64,000 nucleotides of DNA from Liolophura sinensis (Eukaryota > Mollusca > Polyplacophora > Chitonida > Chitonidae). Position numbers and translations under genes: made by a program. Below are positions 1 to 13,900 of the stretch, one piece after another. The stretch covers positions 56,396,237 through 56,460,236 of the forward strand of contig NC_088302.1 in NCBI RefSeq assembly GCF_032854445.1. The letters run 5' to 3'. Under the pieces are notes generated by a model. The model was not told the origin of the DNA. It worked only from the letters and a program-made list of their open reading frames with translations, and made no database searches. Position 1 is the stretch's first letter; the number at the start of each line of letters is the position of its first letter.

Positions 1-3000
1 CACTGTCCTCGTCGCCCCACACGTTGTGTGTGATCAGATACCAAATATCGCACTGTACTCGCCGCCTGAGCCGTTGTGTGTAACCAGATACCAACTATCG
101 CACTGTCCTCACCGCCTCACACGTTGTGTGTGACCAGATATCAACTATCGCACTGTCCTCACCGCCCCACACGTTGTGTGTGACCAGATACCAACTATCG
201 CACTGTACTCGCCGCCTGAGCCGTTGTGTGTAACCAGATACCAACTATCGCACTGTCCTCGCCACCTCACACGTTGTGTGTGACCAGATACCAATTATTG
301 CACTGTCCTCGCCGCCTCACACGTTGTGTGTGACCACATACCAACTCTCGCACTGTCCTCGCCGCCCCACACGTTGTGTGTAACCAGATACCAACTATCG
401 CACTGTCCTCACCGCCTCACACGTTGTGTGTGTAACCAGATACCAACTATCGCACTGTCCTCACCGCCTCACACGTTGTGTGTAACGAGATACCAACTAT
501 CGCACTGTCCTCGCCGCCCCACACGTTGTGTGTGACCAGATACCAACTATCGCACTGTCCTCACCGCCTCACACGTTGTGTGTGACCAGATATCGACTAT
601 CGCACTGTCCTCACCGCCCCACACGATGTGTGTGGCCAGATACCAACTATTGCACTGTCCTCACCGCCCCACACGATGTGAGTGACCAGACACCAATTAT
701 CGCACTGTCCTCGCTGCCTCACACGTTGTGTGTAACTAGATATCAACTATCGCACTGTCCTCACCGCCCCACGCGTTGTGTGTAACCAGATACCAACTAT
801 CGCACTGTCCTCACCGCCTCACACGTTGTGTGTGACCAGATACCAACTATCGCACTGTCCTCGCCGTCTCACACGTTGTGTGTGACCACATACCAACTAT
901 CGCACTGTCCTCGCCGCCTCACACGTTGTGTGTAACCAGATACCAACTATCGCACTGTCCTCACCGCCTCACACGTTGTGTGTGACCAGATACCAGCTAT
1001 TGCACTGTCCTCGCCGCCTCACACGTTGTGTGTGACCAAATACCAACTATCGCACTGTCCTCGCCGCCTCACACGTTGTGTGTGATCAGATACCAACTAT
1101 CGCACTGTACTCGCCGCCCCACACGATGTGTGTGACCAGATATTAACTATCGCACTGTCCTCACCGCCTCACACGTTGTGTGTGACCAGTTATCAACTAT
1201 CGCACTGTCCTCACCGCCCCACTCGATGTGTGTGACCAGATACCAACTATCGCAATGTCCTCGCCGCCTCACACGTTGTGTGTGACCAGATATCAGCTAT
1301 CGCACTGTCCTCACCGCCCCACACGATGTGTGTGACCAGATATCAACTATTGCACTGTCCTCACCGCCCCACACGATGTGTGTGACCAGATACCAACTAT
1401 CGCACTGTCCTCACCGCCCCACACGATGTGAGTGACCACACACCAACTATCGCACTGTCCTCGCCGCCTCACACGTTGTGTGTGACCAGATACCAGCTAT
1501 CGCACTGTCCTCGCCGCCTCACACGTTGTGTGTAACAAGATACCAACTCTCGCAATGTCCTCGACGCCTCACACGTTGTGTGTGACCAGATACCAACTCT
1601 CGCACTGTCCTCACCGCCTCACACGTTGTGTGTAACCAGATACCAACTATTGCATTGTCCTCGCCGCCTCACACGTTGTGTGTGTAACCAGATACCAACT
1701 CTCGCACTGTCCTCGCCGCCTCACACGTTGTGTGTAACGAGATACCAACTATCGCACTGTCCTCGCCGCCCCACACGTTGTGTGTGACCAGATACCAACT
1801 ATTGCACTGTCCTCACCGCCTCATACGTTGTGTGTGACCAGATATCGACTATCGCACTGTCCTCACCGCCCCACACGATGTGTGTGACCAGATACCAACT
1901 ATTGCACTGTCCTCACCGCCCCACACGATGTGAGTGACCAGACACCAACTATTGCACTGTCCTTGCTGCCTCACACGTTGTGTTTAACTAGATATCAACT
2001 ATCGCACTGTCCTCACCGCCCCACTCGTTGTGTGTAACCAGATACCAGCTATGGCACTGTCCTCACCGCCTCACACGTTGTGTGTGACCAGATACCAACT
2101 ATCGCACTGTCCTCGCCGTCTCACACGTTGTGTGTGACCACATACCAACTATCGCACTGTCCTCGCCGCCCCACACGTTGTGTGTAACCAGATACCAACT
2201 ATTGCACTGTCCTCACCGCCTCACACGTTGTGTGTGACCAGATACCAACTCTCGCACTGTCCTCGCCGCCTCACACGTTGTGTGTGACCAAATACGAACT
2301 ATCGCACTGTCCTCGCCGCCTCACACGTTGTGTGTGACCAGATACCAACTATCGCACTGTCCTCGCCGCCCCACACGATGTGTGTGACCAGATATTAACT
2401 ATCGCACTGTCCTCACCGCCCCACACGTTGTGTGTGACCAGTTATCAACTATCGCACTGTCCTCACCGCCCCACTCGATGTGTGTGACCAGATACCAACT
2501 ATCGCACTGTCGTCGCCGCCCCACACGATGTGTGTGACCAGATATTAACTATCGCACTGTCCTCACCGCCCCACACGTTGTGTGTGACCAGATATCAGCT
2601 ATCGCACTGTCCTCACCGCCCCACACGATGTGTGTGACCAGATATCAACTATTGCACTGTCCTCACCGCCCCACACGATGTGTGTGACCAGATACCAACT
2701 ATCGCACTGTCCTTACCGCCCCACACGATGTGAGTGACCACACACCAACTATCGCACTGTCCTCGCCGCCTTACACGTTGTGTGTGACCAGATACCAGCT
2801 ATCGCACTGTCCTCGCCGCCTCACACGTTGTGTGTAACAAGATACCAACTCTCGCACTGTCCTCGACGCCTCACACGTTGTGTGTGACCAGATACCAACT
2901 CTCGCACTGTCCTCACCGCCTCACACGTTGTGTGTAACTAGATACCAACTATCGCACTGTCCTCGCCGCCTCACACGTTGGGTGTGACCAGATATCAACT

Positions 3001-6000
3001 ATCGCACTGTCCTCACCGCCTCACACGTTGTGTGTGACCAGATACCATTTATCGCACTGTCCTCACCGCCCCACACGTTGTGTGTGACCAGATACCAACT
3101 ATCGCACTGTCCTCGCCGTCTCACACGTTGTGTGTGACTAGATACCAACTATCGCACTGTCCTCGCCGTCTCACACGTTGTGTGTGACCACATACCAACT
3201 ATCGCACTGTCCTCGCCGCCTCACACGTTGTGTGTAACCAGATACCAACTATCGCACTGTCCTCACCGCCTCACACGTTGTGTGTGACCAGATACCAGCT
3301 ATTGCACTGTCCTCGCCGCCTCACACGTTGTGTGTGACCAAATACCAACTATCGCACTGTCCTCGCCGCCTCACACGTTGTGTGTGATCAGATACCAACT
3401 ATCGCACTGTACTCGCCGCCCCACACGATGTGTGTGACCAGATATTAACTATCGCACTGTCCTCACCGCCTCACACGTTGTGTGTGACCAGTTATCAACT
3501 ATCGCACTGTCCTCACCGCCCCACTCGATGTGTGTGACCAGATACCAACTATCGCAATGTCCTCGCCGCCTCACACGTTGTGTGTGACCAGATATCAGCT
3601 ATCGCACTGTCCTCACCGCCCCACACGATGTGTGTGACCAGATATCAACTATTGCACTGTCCTCACCGCCCCACACGATGTGTGTGACCAGATACCAACT
3701 ATCGCACTGTCCTCACCGCCCCACACGATGTGAGTGACCACACACCAACTATCGCACTGTCCTCGCCGCCTCACACGTTGTGTGTGACCAGATACCAGCT
3801 ATCGCACTGTCCTCGCCGCCTCACACGTTGTGTGTAACAAGATACCAACTCTCACAATGTCCTCGACGCCTCACACGTTGTGTGTGACCAGATACCAACT
3901 CTCGCACTGTCCTCACCGCCTCACACGTTGTGTGTAACCAGATACCAACTATTGCATTGTCCTCGCCGCATCACACGTTGTGTGTGTAACCAGATACCAA
4001 CTCTCGCACTGTCCTCGCCGCCTCACACGTTGTGTGTAACGAGATACCAACTATCGCACTGTCCTCGCCGCCCCACACGTTGTGTGTGACCAGATACCAA
4101 CTATCGCACTGTCCTCACCGCCTCATACGTTGTGTGTGACCAGATATCGACTATCGCACTGTCCTCACCGCCCCACACGATGTGTGTGACCAGATACCAA
4201 CTATTGCACTGTCCTCACAGCCCCACACGATGTGAGTGACCAGACACCAACTATTGCACTGTCCTCGCTGCCTCACACGTTGTGTGTAACTAGATATCAA
4301 CTATCGCACTGTCCTCACCGCCCCACTCGTTGTGTGTAACCAGATACCAGCTATGGCACTGTCCTCACCGCCTCACACGTTGTGTGTGACCAGATACCAA
4401 CTATCGCACTGTCCTCACCGTCTCACACGTTGTGTGTGACCACATACCAACTATCGCACTGTCCTCGCCGCCCCACACGTTGTGTGTAACCAGATACCAA
4501 CTCTCGCACTGTCCTCGCCGCCTCACACGTTGTGTGTGACCAGATACCAACTATCGCACTGTCCTCGCCGCCCCACACGATGTGTGTGACCAGATATTAA
4601 CTATCGCACTGTCCTCACCGCCCCACACGTTGTGTGTGACCAGTTATCAACTATCGCACTGTCCTCACCGCCCCACTCGATGTGTGTGACCAGATACCAA
4701 CTATCGCACTGTCCTCGCCGCCCCACACGATGTGTGTGACCAGATATTAACTATCGCACTGTCCTCACCGCCCCACACGTTGTGTGTGACCAGATATCAG
4801 CTATCGCACTGTCCTCACCGCCCCACACGATGTGTGTGACCAGATATCAACTATTGCACTGTCCTCACCGCCCCACACGATGTGAGTGACCAGATACCAA
4901 CTCTCGCACTGTCCTCGCCGCCTCACACGTTGTGTGTAACCAGATACCAATTATTGCACTGTCCTCACCGCCTCACACGTTGTGTGTGTAACCAGATACC
5001 AACTCTTGCACTGTCCTCGCCGCCTCACACGTTGTGTGTTACGAGATACCAACTATCGCACTGTCCTCGCCGCCCCACACGTTGTGTGTGACCAGATACC
5101 AACTATCGCACTGTCCTCACCGCCTCACACGTTGTGTGTGACAAGATATCGACTATCGCACTGTCCTCACCGCCCCACACGATGTGTGTGACCAGATACC
5201 AACTATTGCACTGTCCTCACCGCCCCACACGATGTGAGTGACCAGACACCAACTATCGCACTGTCCTCGCCGCCTCACACGTTGTGTGTAACTAGATATC
5301 AACTATCGCACTGTCCTCACCGCCCCACGCGTTGTGTGTAACCAGATACCAGCTATCGCACTGTCCTCACCGCCTCACACGTTGTGTGTGACCAGATACC
5401 AACTATCGCACTGTCCTCGCCGTCTCACACGTTGTGTGTGACCAGATACCAACTATCGCACTGTCCTCGCCGCCTCACACGTTGTGTGTAACCAGATACC
5501 AACTATCGCACTGTCCTCACCGCCTCACACGTTGTGTGTGACCAGATACCAACTATCGCACTGTCCTCGCCGCCTCAAACGTTGTGTGTGACCAAATACC
5601 AACTATCGCACTGTCCTCGCCGCCTCACACGTTGTGTGTAACCAGATACCAACTATCGCACTGTACTCGCCGCCCCACACGATGTGTGTGACCAGATATT
5701 AACTATCGCACTGTCCTCACCACCCCACACGTTGTGTGTGACCAGTTATCAACTATCGCACTGTCCTCACCGCCCCACTCGATGTGTGTGACCAGATACC
5801 AACTATCGCACTGTCCTCGCCGCCTCACACGTTGTGTGTGACCAGATATCAGCTATCGCACTGTCCTCACCGCCCCACACGATGTGTGTGACCAGATATC
5901 AACTATTGCACTGTCCTCACCGCCCCACACGATGTGAGTGACCAGACACCAACTATCGCACTGTCCTCACCGCCTCACACGTTGTGTGTGACCACATACC

Positions 6001-9000
6001 AGCTATCGCACTGTCCTCGCCGCCTCACACGTTGTGTGTAACAAGATACCAACTCTCGCACTGTCCTCGACGCTTCACACGTTGTGTGTGACCAGATACC
6101 AACTCTCGCACTGTCCTCACCGCCTCACACGTTGTGTGTGACCAGATACCAACTCTCGCACTGTCCTCGCCGCCTCACACGTTGTGTGTAACTACATGTA
6201 GATACCGACTATCGCACTGTCCTCGCCGCCTCACACGTTGTGTGTGACCAGATACCAACTATCGCACTGTCCTCGCCGCCTCACACGTTGTGTGTGACCA
6301 GATACCACTCTCACACTGTCCTCACCGCCTCACACGTTGTGTGTAACCAGATACCAACTATCGCACTGTCCTCACCGCCTCACACGTTGTGTGTGTAACC
6401 AGATACCAACTATCGCACTGTCCTCGCCGCCTCACACGTTGTGTGTGACCAGATACCAACTCTCGCATTGTCCTCGTCGCCTCACACGTTGTGTGTAACC
6501 AGATACCAACTATCGCACTGTCCTCGCCGCCTCACACGTTGGGTGTAACCAGATATCAACTATCGCACTGTCCTCACCGCCTCACATGTTGTGTGTAACG
6601 AGATACCCATTATTGCACTGTCCTCGCCTCCTCACACGTTGTGTGTGACCAGATACCAACTCTCGCACTGTCCTCGCCGCCTCACACGTTGGGTGTAACC
6701 AGATATAAACTATCGCACTGTCCTCACCGCCTCACACGTTGTGTGTAACAAGATATCAACTATCGCACTGTCCTCGTCGCCCCACACGTTGTGTGTGACC
6801 AGATACCAAATATCGCACTGTACTCGCCGCCTGAGCCATTGTGTGTAACCAGATACCAACTATCGCACTGTCCTCACCGCCTCACACGTTGTGTGTGACC
6901 AGATATCAACTATCGCACTGTCCTCACCGCCCCACACGTTGTGTGTGACCAGATACCAACTATCGCACTGTACTCGCCGCCTGAGCCGTTGTGTGTAACC
7001 AGATACCAACTATCGCACTGTCCTCGCCACCTCACACGTTGTGTGTGACCAGATACCAATTATTGCACTGTCCTCGCCGCCTCACACGTTGTGTGTGACC
7101 AGATATCAGCTATCGCACTGTTCTCACCGCCCCACACGATGTGTGTGACCAGATATCAACTATTGCACTGTCCTCACCGCCCCACACGATGTGTGTGACC
7201 AGATACCAACTATCGCACTGTCCTCACCGCCCCACACGATGTGAGTGACCAGACACCAACTATCGCACTGTCCTCACCGCCTCACACGTTGTGTGTGACC
7301 ACATACCAGCTATCGCACTGTCCTCGCCGCCTCACACGTTGTGTGTAACAAGATACCAACTCTCGCACTGTCCTCGACGCTTCACACGTTGTGTGTGACC
7401 AGATACCAACTCTCGCACTGTCCTCACCGCCTCACACGTTGTGTGTGACCAGATACCAACTATCGCACTGTCCTCGCCGCCTCACACGTTGTGTGTGACC
7501 AGATACCACTCTCACACTGTCCTCACCGCCTCACACGTTGTGTGTAACCAGATACCAACTATCGCACTGTCCTCACCGCCTCACACGTTGTGTGTGTGAC
7601 CAGATACCAACTCTCGCACTGTCCTCGCCGCCTCACACGTTGGGTGTAACCAGATATAAACTATCGCACTGTCCTCACCGCCTCACACGTTGTGTGTGAC
7701 CAGATATCAACTATCGCACTGTCCTGACCGCCCCACACGTTGTGTGTGACCAGATACCAACTATCGCACTGTACTCGCCGCCTGAGCCGTTGTGTGTAAC
7801 CAGATACCAACTATCGCACTGTCCTCGCCACCTCACACGTTGTGTGTGACCAGATACCAATTATTGCACTGTCCTCGCCGCCTCACACGTTGTGTGTGAC
7901 CACATACCAACTCTCGCACTGTCCTCGCCGCCTCACACGTTGTGTGTAACCAGATACCAACTATCGCACTGTCCTGACCGCCTCACACGTTGTGTGTGTA
8001 ACCAGATACCAACTATCGCACTGTCCTCACCGCCTCACACGTTGTGTGTAACGAGATACCAACTATTGCACTGTCCTCGCCGCCCCACACGTTGTGTGTG
8101 ACCAGATACCAACTATCGCACTGTCCTCACCGCCTCACACGTTGTGTGTGACCAGATATCGACTATCGCACTGTCCTCACCGCCCCACACGATGTGTGTG
8201 GCCAGATACCAACTATTGCACTGTCCTCACCGCCCCACACGATGTGAGTGACCAGACACCAATTATCGCACTGTCCTCGCTGCCTCACACGTTGTGTGTA
8301 ACTAGATATCAACTATCGCACTGTCCTCACCGCCCCACGCGTTGTGTGTAACCAGATACCAACTATCGCACTGTCCTCACCGCCTCACACGTTGTGTTTG
8401 ACCAGATACCAACTATCGCACTGTCCTCGCCGCCTCACACGTTGTGTGTAACCAGATACCAACTATCGCACTGTCCTCACCGCCTCACACGTTGTGTGTG
8501 ACCAGATACCAGCTATTACACTGTCCTCGCCGCCTCACACGTTGTGTGTGACCAAATACCAACTATCGCACTGTCCTCGCCGCCTCACACGTTGTGTGTG
8601 ATCAGATACCAACTATCGCACTGTACTCGCCGCCCCACACGATGTGTGTGACCAGATATTAACTATCGCACTGTCCTCACCGCCTCACACGTTGTGTGTG
8701 ACCAGTTATCAACTATCGCACTGTCCTCACCGCCCCACTCGATGTGTTTGACCAGATACCAACTATCGCAATGTCCTCGCCGCCTCACACGTTGTGTGTG
8801 ACCAGATATCAGCTATCGCACTGTCCTCACCGCCCCACACGATGTGTGTGACCAGATGTCAACTATTGCACTGTCCTCACCGCCCCACACGATGTGTGTG
8901 ACCAGATACCAACTATCGCACTGTCCTCACCGCCCCACACGATGTGAGTGACCACACACCAACTATCGCACTGTCCTCGCCGCCTCACACGTTGTGTGTG

Positions 9001-10776
9001 ACCAGATACCAGCTATCGCACTGTCCTCGCCGCCTCACACGTTGTGTGTAACAAGATACCAACTCTCGCAATGTCCTCGACGCCTCGCACGTTGTGTGTG
9101 ACCAGATACCAACTCTCGCACTGTCCTCACCGCCTCACACGTTGTGTGTAACCAGATACCAACTATTGCATTGTCCTCGCCGCCTCACACGTTGTGTGTG
9201 TAACCAGATAGCAACTCTCGCACTGTCCTCGCCGCCTCACACGTTGTGTGTAACGAGATACCAACTATCGCACTGTCCTCGCCGCCCCACACGTTGTGTG
9301 TGACCAGATACCAACTATCGCACTGTCCTCACCGCCTCATACGTTGTGTGTGACCAGATATCGACTATCGCACTGTCCTCACCGCCCCACACGATGTGTG
9401 TGACCAGATACCAACTATTGCACTGTCCTCACCGCCCCACACGATGTGAGTGACCAGACACCAACTATTGCACTGTCCTCGCTGCCTCACACGTTGTGTG
9501 TAACTAGATATCAACTATCGCACTGTCCTCACCGCCCCACTCGTTGTGTGTAACCAGATACCAGCTATGGCACTGTCCTCACCGCCTCACACGTTGTGTG
9601 TGACCAGATACCAACTATCGCACTGTCCTCGCCGTCTCACACGTTGTGTGTGACAACATACCAACTATCGCACTGTCCTCGCCGCCCCACACGTTGTGTG
9701 TAACCAGATACCAACTATTGCACTGTCCTCACCGCCTCACACGTTGTGTGTGACCAGATACCAACTCTCGCACTGTCCTCGCCGCCTCACACGTTGTGTG
9801 TGACCAAATACGAACTATCGCACTGTCCTCGCCGCCTCACACGTTGTGTGTGACCAGATACCAACTATCGCACTGTCCTCGCCGCCCCACACGATGTGTG
9901 TGACCAGATATTAACTATCGCACTGTCCTCACCGCCCCACACGTTGTGTGTGACCAGTTATCAACTATCGCACTGTCCTCACCGCCCCACTCGATGTGTG
10001 TGACCAGATACCAACTATCGCACTGTCCTCGCCGCCCCACACGATGTGTGTGACCAGATATTAACTATCGCACTGTCCTCACCGCCCCACACGTTGTGTG
10101 TGACCAGATATCAGCTATCGCACTGTCCTCACCGCCCCACACGATGTGTGTGACCAGATATCAACTATTGCACTGTCCTCACCGCCCCACACGATGTGTG
10201 TGACCAGATACCAACTATCGCACTGTCCTTACCGCCCCACACGATGTGAGTGACCACACACCAACTATCGCACTGTCCTCGCCGCCTTACACGTTGTGTT
10301 GTGACCAGATACCAGCTATCGCACTGTCCTCGCCGCCTCACACGTTGTGTGTAACAAGATACCAACTCTCGCACTGTCCTCGGACGCCTCACACGTTGTG
10401 TGTGACCAGATACCAACTCTCGCACTGTCCTCACCGCCTCACACGTTGTGTGTGACCAGATACCAACTCTCGCACTGTCCTCGCCGCCTCACACGTTGTG
10501 TGTACTAGATACCAACTATCGCACTGTCCTCGCCGCCTCACACGTTGGGTGTGACCAGATATCAACTATCGCACTGTCCTCACCGCCTCACACGTTGTGT
10601 GTGACCAGATACCATTTATCGCACTGTCCTCACCGCCCCACACGTTGTGTGTGACCAGATACCAACTATCGCACTGTCCTCACCGCCTCAAACGTTGTGT
10701 GTGACCAGATACCAGCTATCGCACTGTCCTCACCGCCTCAAACGTTGTGTGTGACCAGATACCAACTATCACATTG
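1..10776. repeat. 50-bp satellite with nested higher-order repeats
   Basis: About 215 tandem copies of a 50-bp unit fill the left sixth of the window. A typical unit reads through CACTGTCCTC, CCGCCTCACACG, TTGTGTGTGACC and AGATACCAACTA. Each unit holds an inverted repeat (CACAC-GTT-GTGTG). Occasional units are 52 bp through an extra GT. Variant units recur in order: the ACTCGATG variant lies at 1221, 2473, 3523, 4675, 5777, 8737 and 9989, so higher-order blocks are about 1.05-1.25 kb. The stretch from 1221 to 2473 reappears exactly 7,516 bp later. Short open frames on both strands simply follow the repeat and are not genes. No exon is visible inside it. The array ends with decaying units just 5' of the first TEP exon, so it is either a giant intron or the flank of an assembly gap. 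Confidence 0.97.
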
Positions 10777-10833
10777 TCTTACATGCTTGGATAGGGCGAT
10801 CAGATCTTTTTCTGCTCTTTGCCATTCCTGTAG

Positions 10834-10930
10834 GTATACCTACGGCAAACCCGTCAAAGGGACAGCTAACATCAGCCTGAAATTCAAAAACTCTAAAGCT
10901 GGCTTAAACACAGTTACCCAGACGCTACAG
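10834..10930 (+). CDS. TEP exon 1 of window (MG3 start)
   Basis: Encodes YTYGKPVKG, the conserved start of MG3 in this family. Acceptor tcctgtag, donor CAG|gtaatt. It begins in phase with one base (G) of a split codon, so at least one upstream exon is required; none is seen in the satellite to its left. Confidence 0.9.
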
Positions 10931-13900
10931 GTAATTATATAAATGTTTTCGGCAAACAATGGTCGAATGATATAAGGAATTGTTGATATATCTAGTTTAA
11001 TATATATTCTATTTTCTTCTTTGTGTTTATATGTTATTAAAGTATAAATTGCACTGATATTACAGAATTCCACAAACATGGGCGTGAGGAATTAAAAAGG
11101 CACTTATAAAATGAGAGGGGGGGGGGGTACTTGGCTCAGTTGGTAAGCGCGCTAGCGCAGCGTTATGACCCAGGAGTCTCTCACCAATGCGATTCAAGTC
11201 CACCTCATGCTGGTTTCCTCTCCGGGCGTACGTGGGAAGGCCTGTCAGCAGCCTGCGGATGGTCGTGGGTTTCCCCCGCGGTTTCCACCCACCATAATGT
11301 TGGCCGCCGTCGTGTAAGTGAAATACTCTTGAGTACGGCGTAAAACACCAATCGAATAAATAATAATAAATAAATATAAAATGAGATGCACATTCTAACC
11401 CAGTGATACCTTTGCTTAACAGAATAAATCACACGTGTGTATTTCTTCATCAGTGTAGCGCATGGCAATACCCTATTAAGGTAGTTATTTGCCTAACTTG
11501 CCTGACACATGAGCTCGCTGATTCATCTCTGTCGTTAACCTTTCAGCTGGACGAAGGTGAGAAAGCCTTTAGTGTAGCCTTTTCTCAGCTGACGTCGCTC
11601 GCCCCCAACACTCTGAACGGTGCTGTGCTAGTAGCCGAGGCGAATGTCACGGAGACGCTGACGGGCGTCACCCTTAACGGCTCCTCCTCCGTGATGTATC
11701 ACCAACACGCCACCAAGCTGGACTTTAGCAGCTCCAACCCCAAAAACTTCAAACCAGGCCTGAAATACACCGCCTACGTAAGTCAATGGGAACAACTTCG
11801 TGTCTGGCTGTGTGATTAAGACGTATAAAACAAAAGAATTAGCTGTTCACCAGTTTCGATGATGCCTTTGTCATTTCTCAAAATGACGTATCACAGATGT
11901 TCTGGGTATTTGAGTCGTGTTCTTAATTGTATATTAAACCACCACAGGACTGAAGGAAAAAATATGTATCGCACTTTAGATCCAATTTTTAACAAAAAAC
12001 ATCTTGGTTACGGAATTCAAGCTATGTATGTCCCTTTAGCCACTAAAATGTAACATCGTTAGCCCATAGGTAGTGTTCTAAATTTTGAGCTGTTATTTTT
12101 GTGATAGTTGACCTCTCAGAGATGACGGAAAGCTTTTTGTGTATAATTCCAGCTAAGAGTGTCCCAGCAAGATGGCCGCCCTATTGTCGGACCGAGAAGC
12201 TCGGTTACCATTTCCGCTGTGGTGACCAATGAGAAACCTAACACCGTTTCCATTTTCCATTACCCAGTAGTCTCTACTCACAGTCTTCAAACCCAGACTT
12301 TCACAGTGCCAGAAAATGGTCTGGTGCCCATCGAAATAGATATACCCACAGACAAATACTCTACCAAAATAGCCATTAAGGTAAATCTTTAATGGTATAG
12401 TATTAACTAACTATAAAACATCCTAAGTTGCAAACTGAACAAAATGTATTTTTAAAATCAGAGTGACAAACTTACAAAAAATTCCATGCAACATCTGTAC
12501 GTGAACTATACTTAAACAAATATTAACTTTTACAATTTAATGAGTCATATCAATTTATCGTATTCCATACTTAAGGGAAAACTTTGTAGGAAAATGTTAT
12601 TCCAGTCACTAGGTAATTAATCGCACAGGACATTTCGCGTTAATATGTATACCCTTGAGATATGTCAACATTTTATACATCGGGATTATTCTGCTAGCGC
12701 AAAATATCATAATTACATAACCGTTTACCATGTATTTTGTCCAAATAATAGCCATCCATATCTGAAAAGGAACCCATAAATAGAATTGGATACACAATTT
12801 GTTTATAGTGTGGTTTTTAAATAAATATTTGAACTTTAAAGCTGATTTACATCAATGAAGTCACGAGCCATTTTCTACTGTCTAGGCTAAGTACCCGGAT
12901 GCACATGACGTCACGCTGAACATCGACCGCATGCATTCTCCAAGCAACAGTTATATCCAGATAATTCTGAAGTCAGACAAGCTACAGGTAAAAAAGTTTA
13001 AAGACCACCCACTGGTTAAGAACATATTGTTTTCCAAAGTAAATGCAATTCAGCTCTCTTTCAACTAAAACTGTTAGCTGTAAAGATAACGAAGTGTGGC
13101 TGCACTTATAAAAGTTACATGTATCTAACTAGTTTCTAATTAAGTGTTAATGTTTCAACACTCTTCAAAGGTGTTCAGTTTTTTAATCGCTGTTTCAAGT
13201 GTTTGTTTAAGATGTTTTTCATTTTAACCTGTATATACAGGTGGGCGATGAAGCCAATTTTGATCTGAAATCTACCAGTCCGATGACGTCAGTAATATAC
13301 CAGGCAAAGTATTTTCCCTTTGTTATTGTAATCTTACTTCTTGTCTTTCGTTCACTCACCTTTTATGGTAAGCCTTGGTTTTGTTTGCTAACGTATCCTA
13401 AGCGTATATAAGTTATGTATGATGTATTTAAAGAAAGCAATGAACGATTTTCGGTAATATCAGATAGACGACAGATGGTTTCAGATGAATGGAAACGCCA
13501 TACCATAACAGGTATTTTTTATATGTCTATGCTATAAATGGGAATTACTGGTTAGAGCGCCAGTCTAGTACAATGACTTAAGAGTCTCTCACAAATGCTG
13601 TCGCCGTGAGTTCAATCCAGCTCAGTTGGAAGGCAACCTACAGATGGTTCTCTGCCGTTTCCTCCCACCATAATGTTGACCGACATCACTGCGTTGAAGT
13701 CTGCGAAGTTCATTATGTTGAGTTACGTTTCACAATAATCTGGTCTTATTTAAACATGAACATTGGTTTACTTGCTCATGTTTATTTTAGTCCTAAACCT
13801 CAATAACGTTTTAACCACAACATCTCTCACAAGTAGGCCTATCCTGACCGTATCATGTCTGCAGTGTCCAGACATCGAAGTGAACATACCCACGGTCATG

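Noticed and set aside
1-10776. CRISPR-like regular repeats
   Set aside because: The 50-bp units are directly adjacent with no unique spacers, and the window is clearly eukaryotic.
11128-11205. tRNA gene
   Set aside because: A- and B-box-like sequences are present but no complete cloverleaf; it is the head of a SINE with target duplications.
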